Assembly (NCBI RefSeq): GCF_001307275.1
Contig: NZ_CP012831.1
Span: 992,001-1,056,000, forward strand
DNA: 64,000 nucleotides
Direction: 5' to 3'
DNA from: Pseudomonas fluorescens
Lineage (GTDB): Bacteria > Pseudomonadota > Gammaproteobacteria > Pseudomonadales > Pseudomonadaceae
Below, one piece after another: positions 8,474 through 17,004 of this stretch. Positions within the stretch are counted from its first letter, which is position 1, and each line of letters opens with the position of its first letter. The position numbers were made by a program, and so were the translations under genes. A model generated the notes under the pieces. It was not told the DNA's origin. It saw only the letters and a program-made list of their open reading frames with translations, and made no database searches.

Positions 8474-8767
8474 TCAGACCGGGTCGTTGCGGCGCAGCAA
8501 CTCTTCGGGCAAATGCTCGATGTACTCGTCTTCGGCCGGCGGCATCTGCAAGTGATAGCCCTGGGTGTCGAGGTTTTCCAGCACCTTGTTGATGTCTTCC
8601 CGGGACAGCTCCCGCTCGGGGCTCAGCACCAGGTCGAAGGCATGGATCGCCTTGCCAAAGGCGGCCATCAGGGGCTCGGGCACACGCTTCAAGGCATCGC
8701 TCTTGAGCACATACAGGTACATCTCGTTTTTCTTCGAACTGCGGTAGATGGAGCAGATACGTTTCAA
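8474..8767 (-). CDS. ycgL: YcgL domain protein
   Basis: A 97-residue protein matching the YcgL family from start to end: [20 protein letters not shown] at the N terminus and [21 protein letters not shown] near the C terminus. Its ATG overlaps the rnd stop codon by four bases (8764-8767), implying translational coupling to RNase D. Function unknown; linkage to rnd is conserved in gammaproteobacteria and suggests a role connected with RNA. Confidence 0.9.
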   Translation of the reverse strand: MKRICSIYRSSKKNEMYLYVLKSDALKRVPEPLMAAFGKAIHAFDLVLSPERELSREDINKVLENLDTQGYHLQMPPAEDEYIEHLPEELLRRNDPV

Positions 8768-9897
8768 GGCTGTTCTCCGGCAGTGGCCAGGCTGTCGAGC
8801 AGCGCCTGGCCCATCAATTCGCGGCGCCAGCCACGCAGCGAATCGGGCAATTGGTAAGGGCCCTCGGGGAAGCCGCTCTTGATCAGCGCTTCGAGGGTTT
8901 TCTTGCGCAGCATCAGCTCCGGGGCAATCTCCAGGCGCTCGGCTTCAGCCTGTCCCAACGCCCGCAGGCGCTTGACCAGGGCGGACGCCTCGATGGGCAA
9001 CGGCTCGGCCACGGCCGGCGGCCATTGCTCGGGCGGAATGCTGGCGGCGCGCTGGATCAAGTCCAGCAGAAACTGGCCGTCCTGGCGCACGGTACGCGGG
9101 TGCATGTCTTCGATCTTCGCCAATGCGCCGAGGTTATCCGGCTGGGTGCGGGCCAGGGGCCACAGCGAATGCTCGCGAATGATGCGGTTACGCGGCAGGT
9201 CACGGGCCCGCGCCTCGCGCTCGCGCCAGGCGCACAACTCGCGCAGCACGGCTAATTGAGCCCGGGACAGCTTCCAGGCCAGCTTGGCCTCGCGGTAGAC
9301 CTCGTACGGGTCGACTTCGCGACGCAGGTTGGCCACCAGTTCGGCGCCGTCCTCCAGGACCCAGCGGTATTTTTCGTCGGAAAGCTTCGGGCGCAGTTGT
9401 ACGAAAACCTCTGCCAGATGCACGGCATCCTCTGCCGCGTAGCTGATCTGCGTCTCGGACAGGGGCCGTTGCAACCAATCGGAACGGGTCTCGCCCTTGG
9501 GCAACTCGATGCCCAGCACTTCCTGCACCAGCCGCGAATAGCCCATGGAGAAACCCAGGTTCAGGTAGGCGGCGGCCAGTTGAGTATCGAACAGCGGCGC
9601 GGGCAGGCTGCCAGTGAGGCGCAGCAGCACTTCAAGGTCTTCGCTACAGGCGTGCAGCACCTTGAGCACCGCCGGGTTTTCCAGCAGGGCGGCCAAGGGC
9701 TGCCAATTGTCGATGGTCAAGGGGTCGATCAGGTAGGCACGCTTGCCGTCGCCGATCTGCAGCAAACCGGCAATGGGATAAAAGGTGTCGACCCGCATGA
9801 ATTCGGTATCGAGGGCGACGAATGGCAACTGCTGCCACTCGGCGCAAAACTGACCGAGGCTATCGTTGTCGCGAATCCAGTGAATATCGATGGCCAC
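8764..9897 (-). CDS. rnd: Ribonuclease D
   Basis: A 377-residue 3'-5' exoribonuclease for tRNA 3' maturation. The DEDD site is visible: DTEF (residues 29-32), the second acidic block near [10 protein letters not shown], and YAAEDAVHL carrying the third. An HRDC domain follows around residues 215-295 ([21 protein letters not shown]). Length equals the usual RNase D. Start at 9897 gives [11 protein letters not shown]. Forms an operon with ycgL. Confidence 0.94.
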   Translation of the reverse strand: MAIDIHWIRDNDSLGQFCAEWQQLPFVALDTEFMRVDTFYPIAGLLQIGDGKRAYLIDPLTIDNWQPLAALLENPAVLKVLHACSEDLEVLLRLTGSLPAPLFDTQLAAAYLNLGFSMGYSRLVQEVLGIELPKGETRSDWLQRPLSETQISYAAEDAVHLAEVFVQLRPKLSDEKYRWVLEDGAELVANLRREVDPYEVYREAKLAWKLSRAQLAVLRELCAWREREARARDLPRNRIIREHSLWPLARTQPDNLGALAKIEDMHPRTVRQDGQFLLDLIQRAASIPPEQWPPAVAEPLPIEASALVKRLRALGQAEAERLEIAPELMLRKKTLEALIKSGFPEGPYQLPDSLRGWRRELMGQALLDSLATAGEQP

Positions 9898-10018
9898 ACG
9901 GCTCTCCCTTGAAGAATGGCGCGCAGTATATATCGCCGCTGGCGATTGCGAGCATCCATAGAGCAGCCGCCTGAGAGAAATCGCCTGCGAAAAATCAAGA
10001 ATAGTCCTACATCAAGAG

Positions 10019-10660
10019 TTAACCGGTCTTACGCAACACATAAACACGCGTCAGGGCAAAACCGGGCAGGAAATCCTGGTACCAAAGCACGCTGAAACCG
10101 GCCTGGCGGAACTCGGCTTCGATATCAGCCTTGTCGGCCAGGCTCCGTCGCGGGGCCTGGCCGATCTTGAGGCGTCCTTCGATTTGCACCGAAACGATCA
10201 CCGTGTCGCGACTGACCCGATGAAACTCGCGCAACAGCGCCAGGCGATGCTCGCTGGCACTGACGTGGCGAAACAGTTGCAGACAGAGAATACAATCCAC
10301 CGCGTTGGCCGACAGCCCAAGGGTGAAGGCCGAACTCGGGAAGGTCTTGACCCGCTGGAGCAATGCGCCGCCATGGTGGGTGAGCGCATGTTCGAGCATG
10401 TCCGGCGATGGGTCCGCCGCCAGGATCACCCGGTTGGCATGCTCGGCCAGTACTGGCCAGAACCGCCCCGCCCCACAGGCCACATCCAGCACCAGCCCCG
10501 GCTCGCCCGCCACCTTCAGGGCATTGCGCACCATGTGCTCGTCGCGCCAGAACGCCAGGCGCAAGCGGCGCGGTGTCGGCCGACGGCAGACCTGCGCATG
10601 TTCCTGGTCATGCTGCCGGGCGAACTCAAGCTCGACGGTGGATGGGGGTAACCCGGACAT
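10019..10660 (-). CDS. Class I SAM-dependent methyltransferase
   Basis: A 213-residue protein with motif I VLDVACGAGRFWPVLAE, motif II around VILAADPSPDML and a motif IV/V stretch VDCILCLQLFRHV, all of the Methyltransf_11 type. Residues before motif I (QVCRRPTPRRLRLAFWRDEHMV) are basic. The start at 10660 (MSGLPPSTVELEF) is preferred; an earlier start at 10702 would add 14 residues of unlikely sequence. Substrate unknown. It lies downstream of eptA on the same strand, so co-transcription is possible. Confidence 0.72.
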   Translation of the reverse strand: MSGLPPSTVELEFARQHDQEHAQVCRRPTPRRLRLAFWRDEHMVRNALKVAGEPGLVLDVACGAGRFWPVLAEHANRVILAADPSPDMLEHALTHHGGALLQRVKTFPSSAFTLGLSANAVDCILCLQLFRHVSASEHRLALLREFHRVSRDTVIVSVQIEGRLKIGQAPRRSLADKADIEAEFRQAGFSVLWYQDFLPGFALTRVYVLRKTG

Positions 10661-10729
10661 ACAAACGGCTCTTGGAAAAGATTTGGATGACAGGTTAACC
10701 AACCCTGCGTGAAAAAAAGGTCCAGGCGC

Positions 10730-12379
10730 TCACTCCCGCGCCAGGACACCGTCGATCACCGCACCGCGGCAGTTGGCGAACAGGTCCAGGTCCCGGTTGT
10801 AGACCTGGCTGTTGACTTCCAGCAGCCCGAGCATCGAGTGGAACAGGTTGTCCTGGCTCAAGGGCTTTTCCCGGCTCAGTTGCAGGCAATGGGTGTCGAC
10901 CGAAAAAGACTTCTGGTAGCTGTCGGAGAACCAGGCCAGCATCGCCACGTGTTTCTGTTGCTCCGGGGCGAGCATGTAGGGCGTGCCATGGAGAAACAGG
11001 TTGTATTCGCCCAGGGACTCGCCATGGTCCGACAGGTACAGCATGGCCGTATCGACCTTGTCCTGGTTGGCCCGCAGCAGGTCGATCAGGGTCGACAGCA
11101 CGTGATCGGTGTACACCAGCGTGTTGTCGTAGCCATTGACGATGCTCTCGCGGCTGCAATTGTTCAGCGCGTTGCTTTCGCACACCGGGGTGAAATGCTC
11201 GTACTCCTTGGGATAGCGCTTGAAGTACTCCGGCCCGTGGCTGCCCATCTGGTGCAGCACCAGTACCGTGTCCTTGTCGAGCGTGTCGATGAAATGCTGC
11301 AGGCCCTGGAGCAGGATCTCGTCGCGGCATTCACTGTTGGCGCACAAGGCCGGGTCCTTGAGATTGCTGACATCCTGCAGCGTGACCCGATCGCAGGTGC
11401 CCTTGCAGCCGGACTGGTTGTCTCGCCAGATCACCTCCAGCCCGGCGCGCTTGAGCACGTCCAGCAAGCCCTCTTCATTCCTGGCCTTGCTGGCGTCGTA
11501 GTTCTTGCGTCCCATGTTGGAAAACATGCAGGGCACCGACACGGCGGTTTCGGTGCCGCAGGAATGCACATCGGTGAAGGCGATCAGGCCGGCCTCTTTG
11601 TCCAGTGTCGGCGTGGTGTCGCGGTTATAGCCGAGGATGCCGAAGTTCTCGGCCCGGGCACTTTCGCCCACCACCAGGACAGTCAGGGATTTGCGACCGT
11701 GGGTTTGCCAGGCCGGGTTGCGGCTCGCGTCTTCGCCCACGGTGATGAACGGCTGCTTGGCCGACGCGACCTGCTCACGCAAGTACCCGAATGAAGCACC
11801 GATGTAGTTGCTCGGCACGACCATCAACCGCAATTCGTGGTGGTTACGAAACAATGAAGACAGGCCTTGGTAGTTGGCCAGGGCGACCAGGCCGATCACG
11901 GCGGCCGAGGCCACGCCGACCAGCAACTTACTTAATAATTCTTTGGGCCAACGACGGTAGTTGATTGGGGTTTTGAACAACAACCAGCATGGCAAGACAC
12001 CCAATAAACAGATATAGACAAACAACTTCAGCGATAACAGATCACGGACTTCCGTGGCATTGGTTTCAGCGAAGTTGCGCAACATGCCGGCGTCGATCAG
12101 TACACCGTATTGGGCCATGAAATATGCCACGCCAGCGCTGATCAGGAAGAGCAGCATCAGTACGGGCTTGAGCAGCGGACGGAAGGCCACGAGCGTCAAC
12201 ACCAGGTTGAACGCGCAGAAAATCATCAGGCCAAACGCCGCGCACATCAGCAGGCCCCGAGCGTCAGCCGTGGTGATCGCCAGCAAGTGTTGCCAGAGCA
12301 CGATGTTGAAGCCCACTAACAAAAAGGCACTGGCGGCCAGCGTCACCCACTCGGGGCGCACGGCTTTAATAGTCAGCAT
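10730..12379 (-). CDS. eptA: Phosphoethanolamine-lipid A transferase EptA
   Basis: A 549-residue inner-membrane enzyme transferring phosphoethanolamine from phosphatidylethanolamine to lipid A, which lowers surface charge and polymyxin susceptibility. Five N-terminal membrane segments occupy residues about 10-170. The periplasmic alkaline-phosphatase-fold domain starts near 220 with VLVVGESARAENFGILGYNRDTTP (E239). The nucleophile region is CGTETAVSVPCMF with Thr278 as the probable acceptor. Disulfide-type cysteines occur around SGCKGTCDR. DHGESLGEYNLFLHG carries the C-terminal metal ligands. Length and order match MCR/EptA proteins. Regulation is not visible. Confidence 0.93.
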   Translation of the reverse strand: MLTIKAVRPEWVTLAASAFLLVGFNIVLWQHLLAITTADARGLLMCAAFGLMIFCAFNLVLTLVAFRPLLKPVLMLLFLISAGVAYFMAQYGVLIDAGMLRNFAETNATEVRDLLSLKLFVYICLLGVLPCWLLFKTPINYRRWPKELLSKLLVGVASAAVIGLVALANYQGLSSLFRNHHELRLMVVPSNYIGASFGYLREQVASAKQPFITVGEDASRNPAWQTHGRKSLTVLVVGESARAENFGILGYNRDTTPTLDKEAGLIAFTDVHSCGTETAVSVPCMFSNMGRKNYDASKARNEEGLLDVLKRAGLEVIWRDNQSGCKGTCDRVTLQDVSNLKDPALCANSECRDEILLQGLQHFIDTLDKDTVLVLHQMGSHGPEYFKRYPKEYEHFTPVCESNALNNCSRESIVNGYDNTLVYTDHVLSTLIDLLRANQDKVDTAMLYLSDHGESLGEYNLFLHGTPYMLAPEQQKHVAMLAWFSDSYQKSFSVDTHCLQLSREKPLSQDNLFHSMLGLLEVNSQVYNRDLDLFANCRGAVIDGVLARE

Positions 12380-12543
12380 GATGGTTGACGGTTTCCTGAA
12401 GTTGCTCTTTTAAAAAAAAGTGCCGCAGTAAACATGAAAAAATCGGTTCCTACGGCAACACAAACTTTAGGTAGCCCACCATCAATTTTTCGTGAAAAAG
12501 TTGCTATTAAATAATTATTTAAGGATCCCGCCAGGCACCTGTT

Positions 12544-13926
12544 TCAGGCCTGATGCAGATACCAGCGCCAATCCTGCTCGCCGACTTCCCCCATGAACTG
12601 ACGGTATTCGGCGCGCTTGACCGCCAGATAAACATCCAGAAACGCCTCGCCAAACGCCTGCCGCGCCCAGGCCGAAGCCTCGAGAGCACGCAGGGTGGTG
12701 AGCCAGTCGGTGGGCAGCGGTTCGATCACCTGGGCATAGCCGTTGCCTTCCACAGGTTTCCCGGGATCGCACTGCTCACGTATGCCGTGATGAATGCCGC
12801 CCAATATCGCCGCCGCAGCCAGGTAAGGGTTGGCATCGGCGCCGCAGATACGATGCTCGATGTGCCGCGAGAATGCCGGGCCACCCGGCACCCTCAGGCT
12901 CACGGTGCGGTTGTCCACGCCCCAGGTCGCCGCCAGCGGCGCGTAGCTGTTGCTTTGGAATCGCCGGTAGGAGTTGGCGTTCGGGCAAAACATCAGCAGC
13001 GAATCGAGCAGGGTGTCGAGCATCCCGCCCACTGCATGGCGCAGCAACGGCGTGCCGTCGCCGGCTTCACTGGCAAACAGGTTGTGGCCATCACGGTCCG
13101 CCAGACTGACATGCATGTGCATGCCGGAGCCCGCCAAGTGATCGAATGGCTTGGCCATGAAACACGCCTGCATGCCGTGCTTGTGGGCCACGCCCTTGAC
13201 CAGTCGTTTGTAGCGCACCGCTTCATCCATGGCTTGCAAGGCATCGCTGCGATGTTCGAGGGTGATCTCCACTTGCCCGGGTGCGTATTCGGAAATGGCG
13301 GTCCGGGCCGGGATGCCTTGCAGTTTGCATGCGGCGTACAGGTCGGCCAGGAACGGCTCGATCTGCTCCAGCTCGCGCAAACCATAAACCTGGGTGGCAT
13401 GCGGTCGTCCACCGTCGGTGTCCCGTGCTGGCTGCGGCCGGCCTTGGTTGTCGCGGTGCGCATCCAGCAGATAGAACTCCAGTTCCGCCGCCATCACCGG
13501 GTAATAACCGTCGGCCTGCAGGGCCTCGATCACCTGGCTGAGCAAATAACGCGGATCGGCGATGGTCGCCGGTCCACCTTCCTGGGGATGCATGCTGACC
13601 TGCACCGCGGCCGTGGGAATCAACCGCCACGGCATGCGTTGCAAGCTGCCACTGATGGGATAGGCGCGGCAATCGATGTCACCGACGTCCCACACCAGCC
13701 CGGAGTTCTCCACATCGTCGCCATTGATGGTCAGCCCGAGAATCGTACTGGGCAGTGGCCGGCCACTTTCGTAGACCGCCAGCAACTCGTCCCGATGCAA
13801 CAACTTGCCCCGAGGCACGCCGTTGTTATCGAGAATGAACAACTCGAACAGCTCGATATCGGGGTTCTGCGCGAGGAACGCCAGGGCGTCTTGCACGGGT
13901 GCAAAAGAAATTTTCGCAAGGCTCAT
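12544..13926 (-). CDS. Glutamine synthetase family protein (gamma-glutamylpolyamine synthetase-like)
   Basis: A 460-residue GS-I-type ligase. Landmarks: ELEFYLLD (metal ligand), PGQVEITLEH, the latch region KHGMQACFMAKPFDHLAGSGMHMHVSL, and NSYRRFQSNSYAPLAATWGVDNRTVSLRVPG near the nucleotide site. It lacks the Tyr adenylylation loop of housekeeping GlnA and resembles PuuA-like enzymes that ligate glutamate to amines such as putrescine. Start 13926 (MSLAKISFAP) fits the family; an upstream GTG at 13998 would add 24 odd residues. Divergent from a LysR gene that may regulate it. Confidence 0.83.
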   Translation of the reverse strand: MSLAKISFAPVQDALAFLAQNPDIELFELFILDNNGVPRGKLLHRDELLAVYESGRPLPSTILGLTINGDDVENSGLVWDVGDIDCRAYPISGSLQRMPWRLIPTAAVQVSMHPQEGGPATIADPRYLLSQVIEALQADGYYPVMAAELEFYLLDAHRDNQGRPQPARDTDGGRPHATQVYGLRELEQIEPFLADLYAACKLQGIPARTAISEYAPGQVEITLEHRSDALQAMDEAVRYKRLVKGVAHKHGMQACFMAKPFDHLAGSGMHMHVSLADRDGHNLFASEAGDGTPLLRHAVGGMLDTLLDSLLMFCPNANSYRRFQSNSYAPLAATWGVDNRTVSLRVPGGPAFSRHIEHRICGADANPYLAAAAILGGIHHGIREQCDPGKPVEGNGYAQVIEPLPTDWLTTLRALEASAWARQAFGEAFLDVYLAVKRAEYRQFMGEVGEQDWRWYLHQA

Positions 13927-14447
13927 GGGAAGGCTCGTATTTCCATGTCGGACGGGCGACAAAGCGCCGTCAATGTGTGCTCGTCGTTGTGCGAGCACGA
14001 TGAGTGATCAACAGGAAATACAAGTATCTGGAGGGCGCGCATGCCGGCAATGCCAGAGCGCCCAAAAGGCCAGCTCGGAAGGCAACGCACTCAGGGCTGG
14101 GGCCATGGCAGGCGTGAACCGGCCGACCGGATCGACTGCGGCGTATGAAGGGTATTGGAATGCCAGGGGCGAACCGTCCATGAGCGCATCACAGGAAACA
14201 CATCGGGCAAGCGTCCCACGACCCCCTGGACGGTTAAACCTGGATTTGCTGGAGCTTGGATCGGCGCAAACTAAACATAGGCAAACGAATCGGTCGTTGA
14301 TCGACACGTCGTGTTCCCTACATTATCTGTCCCGTTCCCGACCATGAAAGCGCCTGCCCGGCATTCTCTTGGCACCATCGTTCCGTTAGGATCGTCAGCC
14401 TGGTTTGCGCAAGATCCGCGCAAGGAGCACAGCGAGAGACAGAACGG
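13927..14447. other. Divergent intergenic region (GS-like / LysR)
   Basis: About 520 bases between divergently transcribed genes. It must hold both promoters, but no convincing -35/-10 pair, terminator or clear LysR dyad was found by eye. A weak open frame on the minus strand (14008-14307) has no coding character. Confidence 0.4.
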
Positions 14448-15380
14448 ATGCTGAACAGTAACTCCCTCAGAAAGCTCGACATGCAGGACCTCATGGTGTT
14501 TAGCGCCGTGTACGAGCAAAGCAGTGTCACCGGCGTGTCCGAGGCATTGTGCGTCAGCCAGTCAACCGTCAGTTATTGCCTCAAGAAACTGCGAACCTGT
14601 TTCGAAGACGAACTGTTTATCAACACCCGCACTGGCATGCGCCCCACCTACAAGGCCGAGGGCATGTACGATCATGTGCGCGGCATTTTGCAAAGCATCA
14701 ATCTGTGCCATGCCGGCAGGCCAACCTTTGATCCGGCCCGGCAAGCCATTACCTTCAATATCTGCGCACCGGAATATTTCGAACACCTGATCCTGCCGCA
14801 ACTGCTGCAAGGCTTCGATTACGCCAATCTGCCGGTGGTGGTGAACGTGCACAAGCTCGAAGCCGACATTCCCGCCGAAGAGCTACGGGACGGCAGCCTG
14901 GACCTGGTGATCTGCTTCGGCCCGAACTTCCACAGCAACCATACCGATTTCAAATCCCGGCAGCTGTTGCAGGAGGACCTGGTCTGCGTCGTGGATAAAC
15001 GGGCGACGCCGCTTGAGACGCAACTGAGTCTTCAATCGTTCGTACAGCGCCGACACGTGTTTCCGACACCCTGGACGTCAGCGACCAACATGGTGGATGG
15101 CTGGCTGTCGCAGCAGGCGCATCACCGGCAAATCGCCGCTCGCGCCAACAGCTACAGTGCCGCACTGAAGATGATCACCGGCACCGACTTCATCCTGACC
15201 CTGCCCCGCCGCATCCAGAAACTGCTGGCCAACGAGGCGGTTTTCAATCACCACGAAGCGCCCAGGGGGCTGCCAGGGTTTACCTTGAACATGCAGTGGA
15301 GCCTGGCCCTCGATCAGGACAGTGCCAACGCCTGGCTACGCGAACAGATCATCAAGGCCTGCGCCCCACGCGACACCTGA
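14448..15380 (+). CDS. LysR-family transcriptional regulator
   Basis: A 310-residue regulator with the N-terminal winged helix-turn-helix SSVTGVSEALCVSQSTVSYCLKKLRTCFEDELFINT (about residues 25-60) and a C-terminal effector-binding domain from about 95. The first residues (LNSNSLRKLDMQDLMVFSAVYEQ) resemble the NodD/SyrM-like LysR branch. Divergent placement from the glutamine-synthetase-like gene suggests it controls that gene, as is common for this family; the inducer is unknown. Confidence 0.88.
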   Translation: MLNSNSLRKLDMQDLMVFSAVYEQSSVTGVSEALCVSQSTVSYCLKKLRTCFEDELFINTRTGMRPTYKAEGMYDHVRGILQSINLCHAGRPTFDPARQAITFNICAPEYFEHLILPQLLQGFDYANLPVVVNVHKLEADIPAEELRDGSLDLVICFGPNFHSNHTDFKSRQLLQEDLVCVVDKRATPLETQLSLQSFVQRRHVFPTPWTSATNMVDGWLSQQAHHRQIAARANSYSAALKMITGTDFILTLPRRIQKLLANEAVFNHHEAPRGLPGFTLNMQWSLALDQDSANAWLREQIIKACAPRDT

Positions 15381-15383
15381 TCG

Positions 15384-15749
15384 TCATTGACCGATCAAGG
15401 CCTTGGCATACGGCTCCCGATCGATGTCGAGGATTTCCACGCACAGTTGCACGCTGACTTCGGCCGGCCATGGCCCCAGGTCCTGGATCACCGCCAGCAG
15501 GCTATCGGCCAATTGCTTCTTGATTTCCGGCGAGCGTCCGCTGAGCAAGGCCAGCTTCACGTGCACGAAACCCCGCTCGCCTATTCCTGTGCCCACTCGA
15601 AAAGTCTCGAGCTTGACGGCCCGGCTCTTGATGTCGTGCTCGGCGGAAAATTGACCGGAGGCCACCAGTGCATTGTTCAGGCGCAGCAGTGCGACCTCGG
15701 CCTTCAGCTCGGGCAGGTTGGCGGTGTACTCCATGTGCAGGTGAGGCAT
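15384..15749 (-). CDS. 5-carboxymethyl-2-hydroxymuconate isomerase-like tautomerase
   Basis: A 121-residue tautomerase-superfamily protein. The sequence begins MPHLHMEYTANL; after Met removal Pro1 would be the catalytic base, which decides the start at 15749 over an upstream alternative at 15797. GGAGTCG precedes it at suitable distance. The rest (ETFRVGTGIGERGFVHVKLALLSGR) matches the CHMI fold. The family acts in homoprotocatechuate degradation, but no other hpa genes are near, so the substrate is uncertain. Convergent with the upstream LysR gene, ends three bases apart. Confidence 0.8.
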   Translation of the reverse strand: MPHLHMEYTANLPELKAEVALLRLNNALVASGQFSAEHDIKSRAVKLETFRVGTGIGERGFVHVKLALLSGRSPEIKKQLADSLLAVIQDLGPWPAEVSVQLCVEILDIDREPYAKALIGQ

Positions 15750-15852
15750 GTGTTCGACTCCGATTCGAAAATATGACGAGGGGGTTTCAGTCGTCACAAC
15801 CTTACCTCGACTTTATGCGTTCAGGCAGGTTTTGTTTCGCCCCAGGCCGGTG

Positions 15853-16776
15853 TCAGGGCTCTGCCAGGGGCACGCGTTCGCCCATGAAGGCCTCCAACCG
15901 CGATCGCAACCAGCGCTCGGCCGGGTCACTGTCGACATGGCTCAGCCAGACCATGGACAAATCCAGGGTCGGGGTCTTGAAGGGAAAGGGCTCGTTGAAC
16001 AGTTGCCCCGAGGCGGCCATGGCAGCGGCGGTATAGTCCGGCAGGCTGGCGATCAAGTCGGTGCCGGCCAGCAACGCCGGCAATGCGCTGTATTGCGGCA
16101 CCGACAGCACGACCTGGCGCGTGCGCCCGATCTCGGCCAGCCATTCATCAGCGAACCCGGCGACGTTGGCGGTATGGGACACCAGCACATGAGGTCGCGA
16201 GCAGTACTCGTCCAGGGTCAGCGGCGTGTCCGATGTATCGGCACGCAATACGCGCGGTTGAATGTGTCGCAACAGTTTGCGCTTGGCGTTGGCCGGCAGG
16301 CCGCGTGTCTGGCTGATGCCCACGGTGATGTCGCCTGACGCCAGCAAATCGGGGATGCGCCAGTAATCGACATGCTGGACCACGAACACGATTTGCGGCG
16401 CCTCTTGCCGCAGGCTGCTCAACAGCGGCGGCAACAGGCCGAACTCGACGTCGTCCGACAGGCCGATGCGAAACGTCATGGTGCTGTTGGCGGGATCGAA
16501 ATCGTGGGTCAGGCTCAAAGCCACCGACAGCGAATCGAGCGCCGGCGAGAGATGCTGGATGATCTCCTCGGCCCGGGCCGTCGGCTCCATGCGGTGGCCG
16601 ACGCGAATGAACAGCGGGTCGTTGAACATCTTGCGCAAGCGATTGAGGGCCGAGCTGATGGTCGGCTGGCCCAGGAACAATTTTTCCGCCACCCGCGTCA
16701 CGTTGCGTTCAAGCATCAACGTTTCGAAAACCACCATCAGGTTGATGTCGGCCTTGCGCAATTCGTTGCGGTTCAT
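15853..16776 (-). CDS. LysR-family transcriptional regulator
   Basis: A 307-residue LysR protein. The helix-turn-helix is NVTRVAEKLFLGQPTISSALNRLRKMFNDPLFIRV (residues about 25-60), followed by the linker helix and a periplasmic-binding-protein-like sensor domain. MNRNELRKADINLMVVFETL is typical of the LeuO/NodD-like branch. It reads toward the tautomerase gene 103 bases downstream, so the two may be co-transcribed. Inducer and targets unknown. Confidence 0.88.
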   Translation of the reverse strand: MNRNELRKADINLMVVFETLMLERNVTRVAEKLFLGQPTISSALNRLRKMFNDPLFIRVGHRMEPTARAEEIIQHLSPALDSLSVALSLTHDFDPANSTMTFRIGLSDDVEFGLLPPLLSSLRQEAPQIVFVVQHVDYWRIPDLLASGDITVGISQTRGLPANAKRKLLRHIQPRVLRADTSDTPLTLDEYCSRPHVLVSHTANVAGFADEWLAEIGRTRQVVLSVPQYSALPALLAGTDLIASLPDYTAAAMAASGQLFNEPFPFKTPTLDLSMVWLSHVDSDPAERWLRSRLEAFMGERVPLAEP

Positions 16777-16898
16777 CCCCTGCCCCCCGATTCCTTGACT
16801 GGATGCAGTGTAGAAACGCCGGGGGCTGCGCGTCTATGCGCAAAAAGGCGAAGCGCCTGTGCAATACCGTCGAAGAAATTGGGAGAGGCACCCTGCTT

Positions 16899-16995
16899 TT
16901 GTGGCGAGGGAGCTTGCTCCCGCTGGGCTGCGAAGCGGCCCCAAGATTTTGCGGTTGCTGCGCAACCGAGCGGGAGCAAGCTCCCTCGCCACAAT
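16899..16995. repeat. REPIN of a second REP class
   Basis: TTGTGGCGAGGGAGCTTGCTCCCGCT and its inverse about 45 bases apart. The sequence differs from the main class and recurs at 44499-44596. Intergenic between the LysR gene and the downstream membrane protein gene. Confidence 0.9.
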
Positions 16996-17004
16996 GAAAA
17001 AGCC

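Noticed and set aside
10709..11794. 361-codon plus-strand open frame opposite eptA
   Set aside because: Antisense to a well-conserved enzyme; no domain and no ribosome site.
12553..14007. 484-codon open frame on the plus strand opposite the glutamine-synthetase-like gene
   Set aside because: Shadow of the high-GC gene on the other strand; the antisense frame has no family motifs while the minus strand has all GS landmarks.
14008..14307. 99-codon minus-strand frame between the GS-like and LysR genes
   Set aside because: No similarity pattern, no ribosome site, and codon use unlike neighbours.
14369..14386. TTGGCACC before the LysR gene as a sigma-54 site
   Set aside because: The base pair ten positions after GG is not GC, so the -12 element is missing.
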